From Pantoea sp. At-9b (GTDB lineage Bacteria; Pseudomonadota; Gammaproteobacteria; Enterobacterales; Enterobacteriaceae): a DNA stretch of 64,000 nt. Shown here in pieces: positions 39,284 to 49,394 of this stretch. The position numbers and the translations under genes are program-made. A model generated the notes under the pieces. That model ran no database searches and was not told the origin of the DNA. It saw only the letters and a program-made list of their open reading frames with translations. Numbering within the stretch: position 1 is the first letter of the stretch; each line of letters opens with the position of its first letter. The DNA is taken from positions 2,418,001-2,482,000 of the forward strand of contig NC_014837.1 in NCBI RefSeq assembly GCF_000175935.2, written 5' to 3'.

Positions 39284-39967
39284 TCAGAACTGCAAATGTT
39301 CTGCGCGCACAATCATTGCCATGCCGGAAGCGAGCTGTACCCGAACGCCATCTTTAGTAATTTCAAGAATGGTTGCGTCCATCGCACTTTTGCCTGCTTT
39401 AACTTTAATATTCTGGCCGGGTTGCAAAGTTGAGGTATCAGTGATGGGTTTAGCTCGCGGCGGGCGAGGTGCTGCATTACGTTCAGAAGACGCAGCACGC
39501 GGTGCCTGCGGACGCGGTTTGCGCGGCGCATCACCTTCTGCCGCTTTACGCGGTGCGGGTTTACGCGGACGACGCGGTTCGCCCGTCTCTTCGCCGGCTT
39601 CACGCTTCTTCGCTTTTTGCTGTTCGCGCTGTGCCTGCACACGTGCTTTCGCTTCTTCCAGCTGTTTGCGCGCATGTTCTACATGTTGCTCATCCAGCAC
39701 GCCACAGGCGTTACCGTCGAGGTCAACACGAATGGCACCCGCTTTAATACCGTAAAGGTAACGCCAGCTTGAGGTATAAAGACGCAGAGCCGAACGCAGT
39801 TGCGTCTTGCTCAGGCCCATATCGCCCTGAACACGCTCGACCAGATCCTGAAAGATACCGATCTTGAGCGGACGCGCTTCACCTTCGGCGCTAAAGCAGT
39901 GCGGAAAACGCTCCGCCAGAAAGGCGATGACTTCTTTACTGCTATTCAACTTAGGTTGATTTTCCAT
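39284..39967 (-). CDS. proQ: RNA chaperone ProQ
   Basis: 227-residue FinO-domain RNA-binding protein that stabilises sRNAs and mRNA 3' ends. The N-terminal FinO/ProQ domain (~1-120) has [19 protein letters not shown] and [20 protein letters not shown] long basic, Ala/Pro/Arg-rich linker follows ([19 protein letters not shown]). The C-terminal Tudor-like domain is [20 protein letters not shown]. Upstream of prc on the same strand, as in E. coli. The linker differs most from E. coli, as expected. Confidence 0.95.
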   Translation of the reverse strand: MENQPKLNSSKEVIAFLAERFPHCFSAEGEARPLKIGIFQDLVERVQGDMGLSKTQLRSALRLYTSSWRYLYGIKAGAIRVDLDGNACGVLDEQHVEHARKQLEEAKARVQAQREQQKAKKREAGEETGEPRRPRKPAPRKAAEGDAPRKPRPQAPRAASSERNAAPRPPRAKPITDTSTLQPGQNIKVKAGKSAMDATILEITKDGVRVQLASGMAMIVRAEHLQF

Positions 39968-40063
39968 GAAATTTCCTGATTACAACGGGTTTGCCGACCA
40001 GAGCAGGCATGAACAGGCGACATTATAATGACAACATCGCCAAATGCTATGTGATCCAGTCGA

Positions 40064-40564
40064 TTAGCTGCGCGTCAGTTGAAGAAATTTTTCAATATCG
40101 CTGCCCGCCAGCACTTCACAAAGCCCGTCAGTAAGGGCCACCAGCCCCGCTTCATCCTCACTGTCGAAGCGAGAATAAACCGTACTATCGATGTCCAGCA
40201 CACCGACTAACGTGCCATTCACTTTCAGAGGAATCACGATTTCCGCATTGCTGGCGGCGTCACAGGCGATATGACCGGGGAAAGCGTGCACATCTTCCAC
40301 GCGCTGCACTTTCTCTTCTGCAATCGCCGTGCCACAAACACCTTTGCCCACAGGAATGCGCACGCAGGCAATTTTGCCCTGAAAAGGACCCAGTACCAGC
40401 GTATTCGCTTCAGTCAGCAAGTAAAATCCTGCCCAGTTCACGCCATCCAGGCGTTCAAACAGCAGCGCACTGCAATTACCCAGCGCAGCGAGGAAAGAGG
40501 TTTCGCCCGCCAGCAGTGCGCGAGCATCGCGATTTAAATCCTCGTAAAAGGCTTTTTTGTTCAT
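40064..40564 (-). CDS. msrC: Free methionine-(R)-sulfoxide reductase MsrC
   Basis: 166-residue GAF-domain enzyme reducing free L-methionine-R-sulfoxide with thioredoxin (E. coli YebR). The three conserved cysteines are in GKIACVRIP, GKGVCGTAI and GHIACDAASN. NWAGFYLL and VGVLDIDSTVYSRFD are family signatures. AGGAA-like purines are weak upstream of the ATG. Divergent from letA. Intact. Confidence 0.92.
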   Translation of the reverse strand: MNKKAFYEDLNRDARALLAGETSFLAALGNCSALLFERLDGVNWAGFYLLTEANTLVLGPFQGKIACVRIPVGKGVCGTAIAEEKVQRVEDVHAFPGHIACDAASNAEIVIPLKVNGTLVGVLDIDSTVYSRFDSEDEAGLVALTDGLCEVLAGSDIEKFLQLTRS

Positions 40565-40758
40565 TGTTTAACCATAATCCACGACAGCAGAGCCGCTATG
40601 TCACTCAGTTGTTAAAATAAGCACTAATAATCCAGCCTCACAAGGTGAATCATTGTGTTAGTTACTATACCCTTAGCATGCTGTGGATCGAACTTAATAC
40701 CACCACAGACGTCTCAGTCAGCTCAGGCTGCCTGGCATGCCGGTAACTGTAACGAACG

Positions 40759-42024
40759 ATGGGCCACTTGCGTCACCCTATGAAAATTCACGCTATCAGC
40801 CAGACGTTGCCCCACGCACGTTATCAGCGTTGTCCACAATGCGATACCCTTTTTTCCTTACCGGATGTTAAATCGCATCAGGCGGCCTACTGCCCGCGTT
40901 GCCATGCCCGAATCCAGAGTGGTTTTGACTGGTCAATGACGCGTCTTACCGCCATGGCCGTCACGATGCTGGTACTTATGCCCTTCGCCTTCACCCTGCC
41001 ACTGGTAGACATTCGCCTGCTCGGAATGCGCATCAATGCCAGCCTGCTGGAAGGCGTGATTCAGATGACGCAGCAAGGTGATGTGTTGACCGCGTCGATT
41101 GTCGCGTTCTGCACCATTGGCGCACCGGTCACCCTGGTGGCGGGGATCAGCTATTTAGGCATTGGTCATGCGCTGGGGATGAATTTGCGCCCGGTGTTGC
41201 TGATGCTGGAGAAATTAAAAGAGTGGGTGATGCTGGATATCTATCTGGTGGGCGTCGCGGTGGCCTCGATCAAGGTCCAGGATTACGCCACGCTGGAGGT
41301 CGGATATGGCATGGTGGCGTATATCGCGCTGACGCTGCTCAGCGTCCTGACGCTGATCCACCTCAACGTTGAACAGCTGTGGGAACATTATTACCCGCAA
41401 TCCATACCAACATCGCCCCCGGAAAACTGGCAGGTCTGCCTGAATTGCCATCACACCGGTATGGCTGACGATCGGGGTCGTTGCACCCGCTGTCACACGC
41501 CGCTCGATTTTCGCCGCCGTCATAGCCTGCAAAAGGCCTGGGCCTCGCTGATCGCTTCCATCGTGTTGTTGATCCCAGCTAACCTGCTGCCCATTTCAGT
41601 GGTTTACGTCAACGGCGCGCGGCGCGAAGATACCATCTTCTCCGGTATACTTGGCCTGGCGTCTGGCAATATCCCGGTGGCTGCCGTGGTATTCATTGCC
41701 AGTATCCTGGTGCCGTTTACCAAGGTGTTGGTGATGCTGACCTTATTGCTCAGTATTCACTTTAAATGTGAACAGGGACTGAAAACCCGCATCCGCTTGC
41801 TACGCGCCGTGACCTGGGTAGGCCGTTGGTCAATGTTGGATTTGTTCGTCATTTCATTAACCATGTCGCTGGTCAATCGCGATCAGTTGCTGGCTTTTAC
41901 GATGGGACCCGCCGCGCTCTACTTTGGCGCGGCAGTAATCCTGACCATTATGGCTGTTGAGTGGCTTGACAGCCGCCTGATTTGGGATGCACATGCAACA
42001 GGAAACGCCGACTACACCGACTAG
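40759..42024 (+). CDS. letA: Lipid transport inner-membrane protein LetA (YebS)
   Basis: 421-residue inner-membrane protein (PqiA family) that works with the MCE tunnel LetB to move lipids between membranes. Two zinc-ribbon domains ([11 protein letters not shown]...YCPRCHARI and VCLNCHHTG...[10 protein letters not shown]) each precede a set of four membrane helices. Both ATGs near the start (40759 and 40780) lack a strong ribosome site; family alignment does not separate them. The 3' end overlaps letB by about 32 bp, consistent with an operon. Confidence 0.92.
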   Translation: MGHLRHPMKIHAISQTLPHARYQRCPQCDTLFSLPDVKSHQAAYCPRCHARIQSGFDWSMTRLTAMAVTMLVLMPFAFTLPLVDIRLLGMRINASLLEGVIQMTQQGDVLTASIVAFCTIGAPVTLVAGISYLGIGHALGMNLRPVLLMLEKLKEWVMLDIYLVGVAVASIKVQDYATLEVGYGMVAYIALTLLSVLTLIHLNVEQLWEHYYPQSIPTSPPENWQVCLNCHHTGMADDRGRCTRCHTPLDFRRRHSLQKAWASLIASIVLLIPANLLPISVVYVNGARREDTIFSGILGLASGNIPVAAVVFIASILVPFTKVLVMLTLLLSIHFKCEQGLKTRIRLLRAVTWVGRWSMLDLFVISLTMSLVNRDQLLAFTMGPAALYFGAAVILTIMAVEWLDSRLIWDAHATGNADYTD

Positions 42025-44632
42025 CGCTAATCTGCGTAACAAACGCAAGATTTCGCCGTTCTGGTTACTGCCCATTATTGCCCTGCTGATTGCCGCATGG
42101 CTGTTGTGGACTAACTATCAGGAACGCGGGACCATCATCACCATTAACTTCCAGAGTGCAGACGGTATTGTGCCGGGGCGCACGCCGATTCGTTATCAGG
42201 GCGTGGAAGTCGGTACGGTGCAGGGTATCGTGTTGAGCGATGACTATCGCAGCATCCAGATCAAAGCCAGCATCAAAAGTGATATGCGTGATGCTCTGCG
42301 TGACAACACACAGTTTTGGCTGGTGACCCCGAAAGCGTCGCTGGCAGGGGTTTCCGGCCTCGATGCGCTGGTGGGCGGTAACTATATCGGCATGATGCCG
42401 GGCAGCGGTAACCCACAAGAACACTTTACCGCGCTGGATACCCAACCGAAATATCGTGTTAATACCGGTGAGCTGTTGATCCATCTGCACGCACCGGATC
42501 TTGGCTCGCTCAATACCGGCTCACTGGTGTATTACCGCAAAATCCCGGTCGGCCGGGTGTATGACTACAGCATCAACAGCAATACCGATGGCGTGACTAT
42601 CGATGTGTTGATCGAGCGTCGTTTTCTCAATCTGGTTAAAAAGCAGAGCCGTTTCTGGAATGTGTCGGGCGTGGATGCGGATGTCAGCCTGAGCGGTGCC
42701 AAAGTGAAGCTGGAGAGTCTGGCGGCATTGGTAAACGGGGCGATCGCCTTCGACTCGCCGGATGAGGGTCAGCAGGCTGCCACCGATGAAAACTACACGC
42801 TGTATCCCGATCTGGCCCAAAGCCAGCGTGGGGTGCAGGTCAGCCTTGATTTACCCAGTGGTGATAACCTGAAAGCCGACAGCACCCCTTTGATGTATCA
42901 GGGCCTCGAAGTCGGCACCTTAACGAAACTCAATTTACTGCCCGGCGGTAAAGTTACCGGTGAGTTGACCGTCGACCCTTCCGTTGCCGGTTTGATGCGC
43001 AGCGGTACGCGCATTGAGATGCGTTCACCGAAAATCAGCCTCACGGATACCAACCTCAGTAGCCTGCTGACCGGTAACACCTTTGAGCTGATCCCCGGTG
43101 AGGGCCAACCGCAGGACCACTTTAGCGTGCTGCCTGCCAGTGAATCGTTGCTGCAAAAACCGGACGTGCTGACGTTAAAACTGAATGCCCCGGAAACGTA
43201 TGGCATCGATGCCGGACAACCGGTGATGCTCTACGGGATGCAGATCGGTCAGGTGATTTCGCGCCAGCTGGATGAAAAAGGCATCAGTTTTGTGGTGGCG
43301 ATTAACCCGGAATATCGCCATCTGGTGCACGCTGACAGCAAATTTGTCGTCAACAGTCGTATCAACGTTAAATTTGGCCTGGATGGCATGCAGGTGTTGG
43401 GTGCCAGTGCGCGTGAATGGGTGGACGGCGGTATCCGTCTGGTGCCCGGGGCCAAAGGCAATCCGGGAAGCAGTTATCCGTTGTATGCCGACGCCGAGCG
43501 TGCAGAAGAAGGCATCATCGGTGAACAACCCCCTGCCACGCTGAAACTCACGGCCACCAGCTTGCCCGATGTTCAGGCAGGATCGGTGGTGCTATATCGT
43601 AAATTCCAGGTGGGCGAAGTGGTCGATGTCATTCCCCGCGCTGATGCCTTTGAAATTTCGATACATATTGAACCGCAATATCGCAAACTGTTGACCAGTG
43701 AAAGCGTATTTTGGGCGGAAGGCGGAGCCAAAGTTCAGCTCAATGGTAGCGGCCTGACCGTGCAGGCTTCCCCACTGAACCGCGCGCTGAAAGGCGCGAT
43801 CAGTTTCGATAATTTGAGCGGTGCACAGGCGGCCAAAGGGGTCAAACGTGTCCTGTATCCCTCAGAAACTGCCGCACGTGCCGTGGGTAGCCAGATTACC
43901 TTGCACACCTTTGATGCCAGCAAACTTTCCGCCGGGATGCCAATTCGCTATCTCGGTATCAATGTCGGTCAGGTGGAATCGCTGTCGCTCAGTGCGGATA
44001 ACAACCAGGTGGTAGCGAAAGCGGTGCTGTATCCGGAATACGTGCAGGATTTCGCCCGTATTGGCAGCCGCTTCTCCGTGGTGTCCCCGCAGATTTCGGC
44101 GGCGGGTGTCAATCACCTCGAAACCCTGCTCCAGCCCTATGTCAATGTCGATCCGGGCAAAGGCGCCCAGGCACGGACGTTCGAGCTGCAGGACAGCACC
44201 ATCACCGACTCCCGTTATCTTAACGGTCTGAATATTTTTGTGGATGCCACCGAAGCGGGTTCGCTCTCCGTCGGCACCCCGGTGTTGTTCCGCGGTGTGG
44301 AAGTCGGTACGGTCACCGGCACTTCACTGGGTAACATGGCGGACCGCGTGCAGGTCGCCCTGCGGATCAGTAAGAAATATCAACATCTGGTGCGCAACAA
44401 TTCCGTGTTCTGGCTGGCATCCGGCTATAACCTGAATTTCGGTCTGATTGGCGGCGTGGTGAAAACCGGCACCTTCCAGCAGTTCATTCAGGGTGGCATT
44501 CAGTTTGCCACGCCACCGACGGTGCCGCTGGCACCCCAGGCGGGCGCAGACAAACATTTCCTGTTGCAGGATGAAGCCCCCAAAGACTGGCGCAATTGGG
44601 GCACGGCGATTCCTGACCCCGCACAACCCTAA
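41993..44632 (+). CDS. letB: MCE lipid-transport tunnel protein LetB (YebT)
   Basis: About 879 residues: one N-terminal membrane anchor ([17 protein letters not shown]), then seven MCE domains in series forming a periplasm-spanning hydrophobic tunnel. The repeated MCE signature is easy to see, e.g. [79 protein letters not shown] and [14 protein letters not shown]. Start ATG 41993 has GGG upstream; ATG 41987 two codons earlier is an alternative. Translation is probably coupled to letA. Confidence 0.94.
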   Translation: MQQETPTTPTSANLRNKRKISPFWLLPIIALLIAAWLLWTNYQERGTIITINFQSADGIVPGRTPIRYQGVEVGTVQGIVLSDDYRSIQIKASIKSDMRDALRDNTQFWLVTPKASLAGVSGLDALVGGNYIGMMPGSGNPQEHFTALDTQPKYRVNTGELLIHLHAPDLGSLNTGSLVYYRKIPVGRVYDYSINSNTDGVTIDVLIERRFLNLVKKQSRFWNVSGVDADVSLSGAKVKLESLAALVNGAIAFDSPDEGQQAATDENYTLYPDLAQSQRGVQVSLDLPSGDNLKADSTPLMYQGLEVGTLTKLNLLPGGKVTGELTVDPSVAGLMRSGTRIEMRSPKISLTDTNLSSLLTGNTFELIPGEGQPQDHFSVLPASESLLQKPDVLTLKLNAPETYGIDAGQPVMLYGMQIGQVISRQLDEKGISFVVAINPEYRHLVHADSKFVVNSRINVKFGLDGMQVLGASAREWVDGGIRLVPGAKGNPGSSYPLYADAERAEEGIIGEQPPATLKLTATSLPDVQAGSVVLYRKFQVGEVVDVIPRADAFEISIHIEPQYRKLLTSESVFWAEGGAKVQLNGSGLTVQASPLNRALKGAISFDNLSGAQAAKGVKRVLYPSETAARAVGSQITLHTFDASKLSAGMPIRYLGINVGQVESLSLSADNNQVVAKAVLYPEYVQDFARIGSRFSVVSPQISAAGVNHLETLLQPYVNVDPGKGAQARTFELQDSTITDSRYLNGLNIFVDATEAGSLSVGTPVLFRGVEVGTVTGTSLGNMADRVQVALRISKKYQHLVRNNSVFWLASGYNLNFGLIGGVVKTGTFQQFIQGGIQFATPPTVPLAPQAGADKHFLLQDEAPKDWRNWGTAIPDPAQP

Positions 44633-44635
44633 GCA

Positions 44636-44666
44636 AATCGGGCAGCCTGGCTGCCCGATTCTTTTT
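44636..44666 (+). terminator. letAB terminator
   Basis: Perfect 10-bp stem aatcgggcag/ctgcccgatt, 5-nt loop, then CTTTTTC. rsmF, 47 bp on, therefore needs its own promoter or readthrough. Confidence 0.88.
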
Positions 44667-44712
44667 CACGTGTTACACTTCGCGCTCTGTTTGTTTTCCC
44701 CGGAAGAAACCT

Positions 44713-46131
44713 GTGTCCGATCGCTTTCCTGAAGATTTTCTTGCGCTAATGCGTACCAGTTTGACCGACGATGCTGAGATGCAACGCTTTATCGCCATCA
44801 GTCAACAACCCCTGCGTCGCAGCCTGCGCGTCAACACCTTAAAAATTAGCGTGGCCGATTTTCTCGCACAAACGGCAGATTACGGCTGGCGACTTACGCC
44901 GATCCCGTGGTGTGCGGAAGGATTCTGGATCGATCGCGACGACGAATCACTGCCATTGGGCAGCGTGGCAGAGCACCTCAGCGGGTTGTTTTATATTCAG
45001 GAAGCCAGCTCAATGCTTCCGGTGGCAGCATTGTTTGACGCAGCACCGGATGCGCACCAGGTGATGGATGTCGCCGCTGCGCCGGGGTCAAAAACCACAC
45101 AAATCGCCGCCTTGATGCACAACCAGGGTGCAATTCTGGCTAACGAATACTCCGCCAGCCGTGTCAAAGTGCTGCACGCTAACATCAGCCGTTGCGGCGT
45201 CAGTAATGTCGCTCTCACCCATTTCGATGGCCGGGTGTTTGGTGCCGCGTTACCGGAGCAGTTCGATGCCATCCTGCTGGATGCACCCTGTTCCGGGGAA
45301 GGCGTGGTGCGTAAAGACCCTGATGCGCTGCGCAACTGGACACTGGCCAGCACTGAAGAGATTGCCGCCACCCAGCGCGATCTCATCGACAGCGCCTTTC
45401 ATGCGTTGCAACCTGGCGGTACGTTAATCTATTCCACCTGTACCCTGAATCAGATTGAGAACCAGCAGGTGATTAGCTGGTTGCAGCAACGCTATCCCGG
45501 CACGGTCGAAATTTTATCGCTGGCAGGCCTGTTCGAGGGCGCAGAACAGGCACTGACACCGGAAGGCTATCTGCACGTTTTCCCGCATATTTTTGACAGC
45601 GAGGGGTTCTTTGTTGCCCGCCTGCGTAAAACTGCCAGCCTGCCCGCATTGCCAGCGCCCAGCTATAAACTGGGTAAACTGCCCTTCTCACCTGCCAGCC
45701 GAAAATTGCTCGCCGAAGTGCAGCAGGCCGCCGCGAAGGTCGGTTTAAGCTGGGATGATAATTTGCAGTTGTGGCAGCGCGATAAAGAGCTGTGGCTGTT
45801 CCCTGCTGCGCTGGAAAGCTGGTTGAACAAAGTGCGCTTCTCACGCATTGGTGTGAAGCTCGCAGAGACCTTCCCCAAGGGATATCGCTGGCAACATGAA
45901 GCGGTGGTGGCATTGGCACAGCCAAACACTGCGCTGTCCTTTGCCCTCACCGCAGCAGAAGCGGAAAGCTGGTATCGCGGTCAGGATATCCATCCGGAAA
46001 ACGTACCGGACCGCGATGAAGTGATTGTGACTTATCAGCAGCAAACGCTGGGGCTGGCAAAAAAAGTCGGGAATCGCATCAAAAATAGTTATCCCCGTGA
46101 GTTGGTACGTGACGGTCGCCTGTTTCGCTAG
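44713..46131 (+). CDS. rsmF: 16S rRNA (cytosine-1407-C5)-methyltransferase RsmF
   Basis: 472-residue RsmB-type m5C methyltransferase. It starts at GTG 44713 (GGAAG upstream). The SAM motif is [19 protein letters not shown]; the two catalytic-site cysteines are in [15 protein letters not shown] and [18 protein letters not shown]-terminal PUA-like RNA-binding domain follows (from ~310). Length is near E. coli RsmF (479). Convergent with pphA; stops are 3 bp apart. Confidence 0.94.
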   Translation: MSDRFPEDFLALMRTSLTDDAEMQRFIAISQQPLRRSLRVNTLKISVADFLAQTADYGWRLTPIPWCAEGFWIDRDDESLPLGSVAEHLSGLFYIQEASSMLPVAALFDAAPDAHQVMDVAAAPGSKTTQIAALMHNQGAILANEYSASRVKVLHANISRCGVSNVALTHFDGRVFGAALPEQFDAILLDAPCSGEGVVRKDPDALRNWTLASTEEIAATQRDLIDSAFHALQPGGTLIYSTCTLNQIENQQVISWLQQRYPGTVEILSLAGLFEGAEQALTPEGYLHVFPHIFDSEGFFVARLRKTASLPALPAPSYKLGKLPFSPASRKLLAEVQQAAAKVGLSWDDNLQLWQRDKELWLFPAALESWLNKVRFSRIGVKLAETFPKGYRWQHEAVVALAQPNTALSFALTAAEAESWYRGQDIHPENVPDRDEVIVTYQQQTLGLAKKVGNRIKNSYPRELVRDGRLFR

Positions 46132-46134
46132 CGG

Positions 46135-46782
46135 CTATTGCAGCTGTACCAGCGTCAAGCGGTTGCCAAACACCGCGCCGGTATCAATGTAGTGTTGATT
46201 GGCGACGTTGAGCGGCTGCTCCAGCGGGGTATGACCGAAGTAGAAGTCGCTGGCACCGTCAATCATCATCGTATTGCCACGTTGATGGCGTCCCAGACGG
46301 TCACGACTCCACACCACCTGGTGCCAGTCCACTTCCTGCCCCAGCGCATAGTGGCTGGCAGGATAGTCGGCGTGGGCAATCACGACGACACGGTCCCTGA
46401 GCTGAAGATGTAAAATCAATGGCAACTCGCTGCAGCGCTTTAATGCATGACGAGCGGCGATCAACGCGCTGCCACGCAGTTGCCAAAACCATTCTCCACC
46501 ATTCATTACCCATAGCATGGGGTCTTTGCCTTGCAATGCCGCCAGCGCCATCTGCTCGTGATTACCGCGCACACAACGAAACCACGGCTCTTGCAGTAAC
46601 TCAAGGCAGCCGGGGCTGTCCGGGCCACGGTCAATCAGGTCACCGACCGAGAGCAACAAATCCTGCTGCTTATCAAATTGGTGCAAGATCAGTTGTGAAT
46701 CAAGCTGGGTACGGCATCCGTGTAAGTCACCAACCACCCAGATATTGCGCCACGCTTTTGCATCGACCGTTTGATAAAACAT
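46135..46782 (-). CDS. pphA: Serine/threonine protein phosphatase PphA (PrpA)
   Basis: 215-residue PPP-family metallophosphatase; in E. coli it is heat-shock induced and signals protein misfolding via CpxR. The three PPP motifs are intact: VVGDLHGCRTQLD (GDxHG), SVGDLIDRGPDSPG (GDxxDRG) and VRGNHEQM (GNHE). C-terminal histidines are in VVIAHADYP and YFGHTPLEQPL. The lambda/PrpA subgroup is indicated by the short length. Same placement after rsmF as in E. coli (yebU, yebV, yebW, pphA), but yebV and yebW are not found between them. Confidence 0.93.
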   Translation of the reverse strand: MFYQTVDAKAWRNIWVVGDLHGCRTQLDSQLILHQFDKQQDLLLSVGDLIDRGPDSPGCLELLQEPWFRCVRGNHEQMALAALQGKDPMLWVMNGGEWFWQLRGSALIAARHALKRCSELPLILHLQLRDRVVVIAHADYPASHYALGQEVDWHQVVWSRDRLGRHQRGNTMMIDGASDFYFGHTPLEQPLNVANQHYIDTGAVFGNRLTLVQLQ

Positions 46783-46869
46783 AATGGTCTCCTGAAAGCT
46801 GGTTTACTGGAAGTTTAGTGATTACGGCATAAAGTATAGCCTGGCGGTCTGTAACCATCGGAGGGAAGC

Positions 46870-46977
46870 GTGAACAGTCGTAAACAGTTTATTGGAATTC
46901 TGCTGGTGATCTTCATTGGCAGCCTGTTGCTGCTGGAAAGCCTGGCACGACTGGTACATTTATTGGTGGTCGGATGA
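46870..46977 (+). CDS. Small single-helix membrane protein (35 aa)
   Basis: GTG 46870 follows a strong ribosome site (GGAGGGAAGC) and opens a 35-codon frame: VNSRKQFIGILLVIFIGSLL, then LLESLARLVHLLVVG. A short basic N-terminus (NSRKQ) and one long hydrophobic helix predict an inner-membrane protein with its N-terminus inside. I do not recognise a family. The perfect Shine-Dalgarno and the charge pattern argue for a real gene. A second tiny frame starts at the overlapping ATG (46974) and runs 29 codons; it is not called here. Confidence 0.6.
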   Translation: MNSRKQFIGILLVIFIGSLLLLESLARLVHLLVVG

Positions 46978-47317
46978 TGGTGCGCGGGGAAAATTCAACA
47001 GCGGCCGCGTCCTGCAGCCGTGAGGAATGCCCCTTCCGGCGCTTATCTCCGGCACTCAATTAAGGTGTTAGCTCTGCGAGGGACGGTCATTACTGTAAAC
47101 CTTCGGACTATTCCGAACAAGTTAAATGATATTAACAATCATTCTCATAAACAACTTAACGCAAATCGCAACAATCTCATTTAAAATCAATTTATTAAAT
47201 AAAACCCTTTCAGTAACGCCCGCCGATGCATGCTCGCAGATTGGTTAGCATTCCCAGACACATACGCCTCGCTTCTTTTGCCAGACTTAAAGTACGGTTG
47301 TCAAAAGGAGTGAACCG
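46978..47317. promoter_or_regulatory. Non-coding region with Fur-box-like sequence
   Basis: 340 bp with no supported gene. aatgatattaacaatcattc at 47125-47144 resembles the Fur consensus (GATAATGATAATCATTATC) with its core tgatatt-a-acaatca near-palindrome. It lies ~190 bp before the gene at 47318. An unrelated tcggactattccga palindrome is at 47103-47116. Confidence 0.35.
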
Positions 47318-47596
47318 ATGAAAGATTATTATAAAATTGATCTCGAAGCCTTCATGCAGAGCAACAAGGGTTTGATTGGCGAAATTAACAGCAAAGCGCC
47401 GGTCTACGCTGATGATATGGGGCTGGATGTCGTGCAGTACATTAACCGTGAGATTAAACGCGCCCATCTGGATTATGTCGAAAGCCTGGGGGTGAAAGAT
47501 CCTTACGAATACTACGTGTCTCGGCATGAAGATGATCGACAGCTCGCTGAGCAACTGATCGCTCAGCACCGCAATTCATTGCATGTCACCCGTTAA
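47318..47596 (+). CDS. Hypothetical protein (92 aa)
   Basis: A strong ribosome site (AGGAG, 7 bases upstream) precedes an ATG opening 92 codons. The product is hydrophilic and probably helical, with balanced charge (KIDLEAFMQSNKGLIGEINS, VVQYINREIKRAHLDYVESL) and no signal peptide, membrane helix or cysteine. I do not recognise the family. An antisense frame over the same bases lacks a ribosome site. Possible Fur or other control is suggested only by the box upstream. Followed by a hairpin. Confidence 0.65.
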   Translation: MKDYYKIDLEAFMQSNKGLIGEINSKAPVYADDMGLDVVQYINREIKRAHLDYVESLGVKDPYEYYVSRHEDDRQLAEQLIAQHRNSLHVTR

Positions 47597-47609
47597 TGCA
47601 CCTGACGTT

Positions 47610-47630
47610 TGCCACACCCGTGGTGTGGCA
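47610..47630. terminator. Hairpin between convergent small genes
   Basis: Perfect 9-bp stem tgccacacc/ggtgtggca with 3-nt loop. No T-run on either side, so termination is uncertain. Confidence 0.4.
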
Positions 47631-47642
47631 ACGCGTTGTTCG

Positions 47643-47810
47643 CTATCGCGTGATAAAGAAAATGGCCGCCATAAAGGCAATAAATAATACCGCGAAGGTA
47701 ATAAATCCATGGCGCGGGGATTTTGCCCGACCTACCAGCGCAGAAATAAACACGCACAATAAGGTTAAAGTGCCAATCATCACCCAGAGAAGATATTGTG
47801 TATTTGCCAT
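47643..47810 (-). CDS. Small two-helix membrane protein (55 aa)
   Basis: ATG 47810 follows AAGGA by 6 bases and opens 55 codons. There are two hydrophobic segments, YLLWVMIGTLTLLCVFISAL and FITFAVLFIAFMAAIFFI, joined by a short basic loop (VGRAKSPRHG). This predicts a helical hairpin with the loop in the cytoplasm. I do not recognise a named family. Good ribosome site, membrane-like composition and enteric codon use support a real gene. Convergent with the 92-residue gene. Confidence 0.65.
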   Translation of the reverse strand: MANTQYLLWVMIGTLTLLCVFISALVGRAKSPRHGFITFAVLFIAFMAAIFFITR

Positions 47811-47891
47811 CGAGAGTCCTTATAAGCCGGCAACAACATTTTAGCGCCACTCTTATACCATTTTTCACCATCGAAGGCATATCCTCGGCTG

Positions 47892-48218
47892 TTATCCCGC
47901 CATTACCGCCTTGCAACGCACGGCTTTCAGTGCTTCAAGCTGCTTCAGACGTGCACTCACTTTATCGGTAGCCCTCGCTTTCGCCACACCGTTTCCGATG
48001 CCAAAGTCGCCCACAAAGCCGATCACCGTCAGGGCATCAAATTCCCCGGTTTTATCGATTTGTTGTTGCATCGCCTGTGTTTTGGCAATCTCCGTCTGTA
48101 AGGCTGGGCAGTCATAACTTTTTGCTTCGTCATCAGTCACCGCTGGCGCTTGCGGGTAATGTTTCAGTGCACAACCACTGAGGAACAGGACGGCAAGCAG
48201 GCAGAGTGGTTTGTACAC
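47892..48218 (-). CDS. Putative small lipoprotein (108 aa)
   Basis: The N-terminus MYKPLCLLAVLFLSGCALKH is a lipoprotein signal with lipobox LSGC (C16). The mature part has one cysteine pair (SYDCPALQ and AVRCKAVM), a coiled-coil-like start (TEIAKTQAMQQQIDKTG), a glycine-rich hydrophobic stretch (TVIGFVGDFGIGNGVAKA) and a basic helical end. This layout resembles small phage- or plasmid-borne outer-membrane lipoproteins, but I cannot name it. Residue +2 is Ala, so outer-membrane sorting is expected. Monocistronic. Confidence 0.75.
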   Translation of the reverse strand: MYKPLCLLAVLFLSGCALKHYPQAPAVTDDEAKSYDCPALQTEIAKTQAMQQQIDKTGEFDALTVIGFVGDFGIGNGVAKARATDKVSARLKQLEALKAVRCKAVMAG

Positions 48219-48434
48219 GACAGTTTTTCCTGTGGTAATAATCGGTCCTGTTAAGCTAGCAGGAATGATCTGGTCATGTCTGGATTTCTTGCTAAACCGG
48301 GAAGCAGCAAAGGGGTCACGCGGGAGCGGAGGGGAAGCGTTTTTATAACAAGGGTGATTAATTAGATGGGAGATATTGTTAACGTATTAATGAAAAAAGG
48401 AACTCCTTTTCCTCTTTTTCTGATTTCAAAATAA

Positions 48435-49394
48435 TTAATGCCAGCGCCTGCCTTCTCGCCATCCATGTCTGAGATAATGTTTCACTGCATCGGCACCCGC
48501 AGCCGCGACATCTTTATTAAGCGCAAGATAGAGTTCAGGGTCAAAACCTTCAGGTGTCATGGATGGTTTATACGTGTCGGCTATTTCCTCACCCATTTTC
48601 GCCAGACGTCTGATTTTTTCTTCCACATCACGCTCAGCGGCTTTTGCCGTTTTAATCTTCTCGAAAATGGGCATCGCGCCTGAAAGTGACGACGACCAGG
48701 AACGTTTACTAAAATCCCGTGAATTAGTAACCGGCCATTGATGAAAACTTGATTCATGGCTATCAATTACGAGTTTTCTGATGTTATTTCCGGTCATCAT
48801 CTCGGAATAAACCAAAGAAAGCTGATCGCGTCGGCTATATCTCAGAATTTGCCTGTACCATTCTTCCATAATTTCGATGACATCAGATTCCATATGGTTA
48901 CGCAGAATCATTCCTGCCCAATACGGCTTGCGGTGTAATGATTCAGGGCAAATTATCTGGTAATGGTTCAGTTGCTCAAACACTCTTGCAGAGTCATCAA
49001 GCCCTGCCTGCGCGACTTCGAAGAACTCTTCATAAACACTTTCCCGATAAGAGTGGATCGGCAAGGTTATGTTGCCATAACTGCAGAACTCCTCAATCAA
49101 TAATGCCGGATCGACAAGCAGCCGCACCGTATTGTCGATGTAAAAAGAGCTTTTAAAATCAGAAAGAAAATGATGTGGATTCACTTTAACCATTCTCTGG
49201 CTTCTCACAGAATCCAGCGGAAATACAGGTTTTACCACCCTGATTTCCCAGGTTTCACTCGTAAGCTCATTATCATCGGTAAAGCATATCTTTCTAATCT
49301 TTGATTTCTTTGCATCGCCTTCCAGTTCATTCAGTTTTTCATAGTCACCGAATATTGCTGTATAGAGACATGCAGAATTGTTATCAAAAATCAT
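48435..49394 (-). CDS. Glycosyltransferase-like protein (DUF616/TOD1-type)
   Basis: 319 residues from ATG 49394 (GAGGG upstream). The N-terminal ACLYTAIFGDYEKLNE and the later SQRMVKVNPHHFLSDF with YIDNTVRLL fit the DUF616 glycosyltransferase family, in which a GT-A-like fold uses the D of YIDNT-type motifs. The C-terminal FDPELYLALNKDVAAAGADA with HYLRHGWREGR is a motif often appended to bacterial glycan-modifying enzymes. It stands alone, without an O-antigen or capsule cluster, and is less GC-rich than the backbone, suggesting horizontal gain. Acceptor unknown. Confidence 0.7.
   Translation of the reverse strand: MIFDNNSACLYTAIFGDYEKLNELEGDAKKSKIRKICFTDDNELTSETWEIRVVKPVFPLDSVRSQRMVKVNPHHFLSDFKSSFYIDNTVRLLVDPALLIEEFCSYGNITLPIHSYRESVYEEFFEVAQAGLDDSARVFEQLNHYQIICPESLHRKPYWAGMILRNHMESDVIEIMEEWYRQILRYSRRDQLSLVYSEMMTGNNIRKLVIDSHESSFHQWPVTNSRDFSKRSWSSSLSGAMPIFEKIKTAKAAERDVEEKIRRLAKMGEEIADTYKPSMTPEGFDPELYLALNKDVAAAGADAVKHYLRHGWREGRRWH

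Noticed and set aside
47210..47569. 119-codon minus-strand frame opposite the 92-residue gene
   Set aside because: The plus-strand frame has a strong AGGAG site at correct spacing; the minus frame has none.
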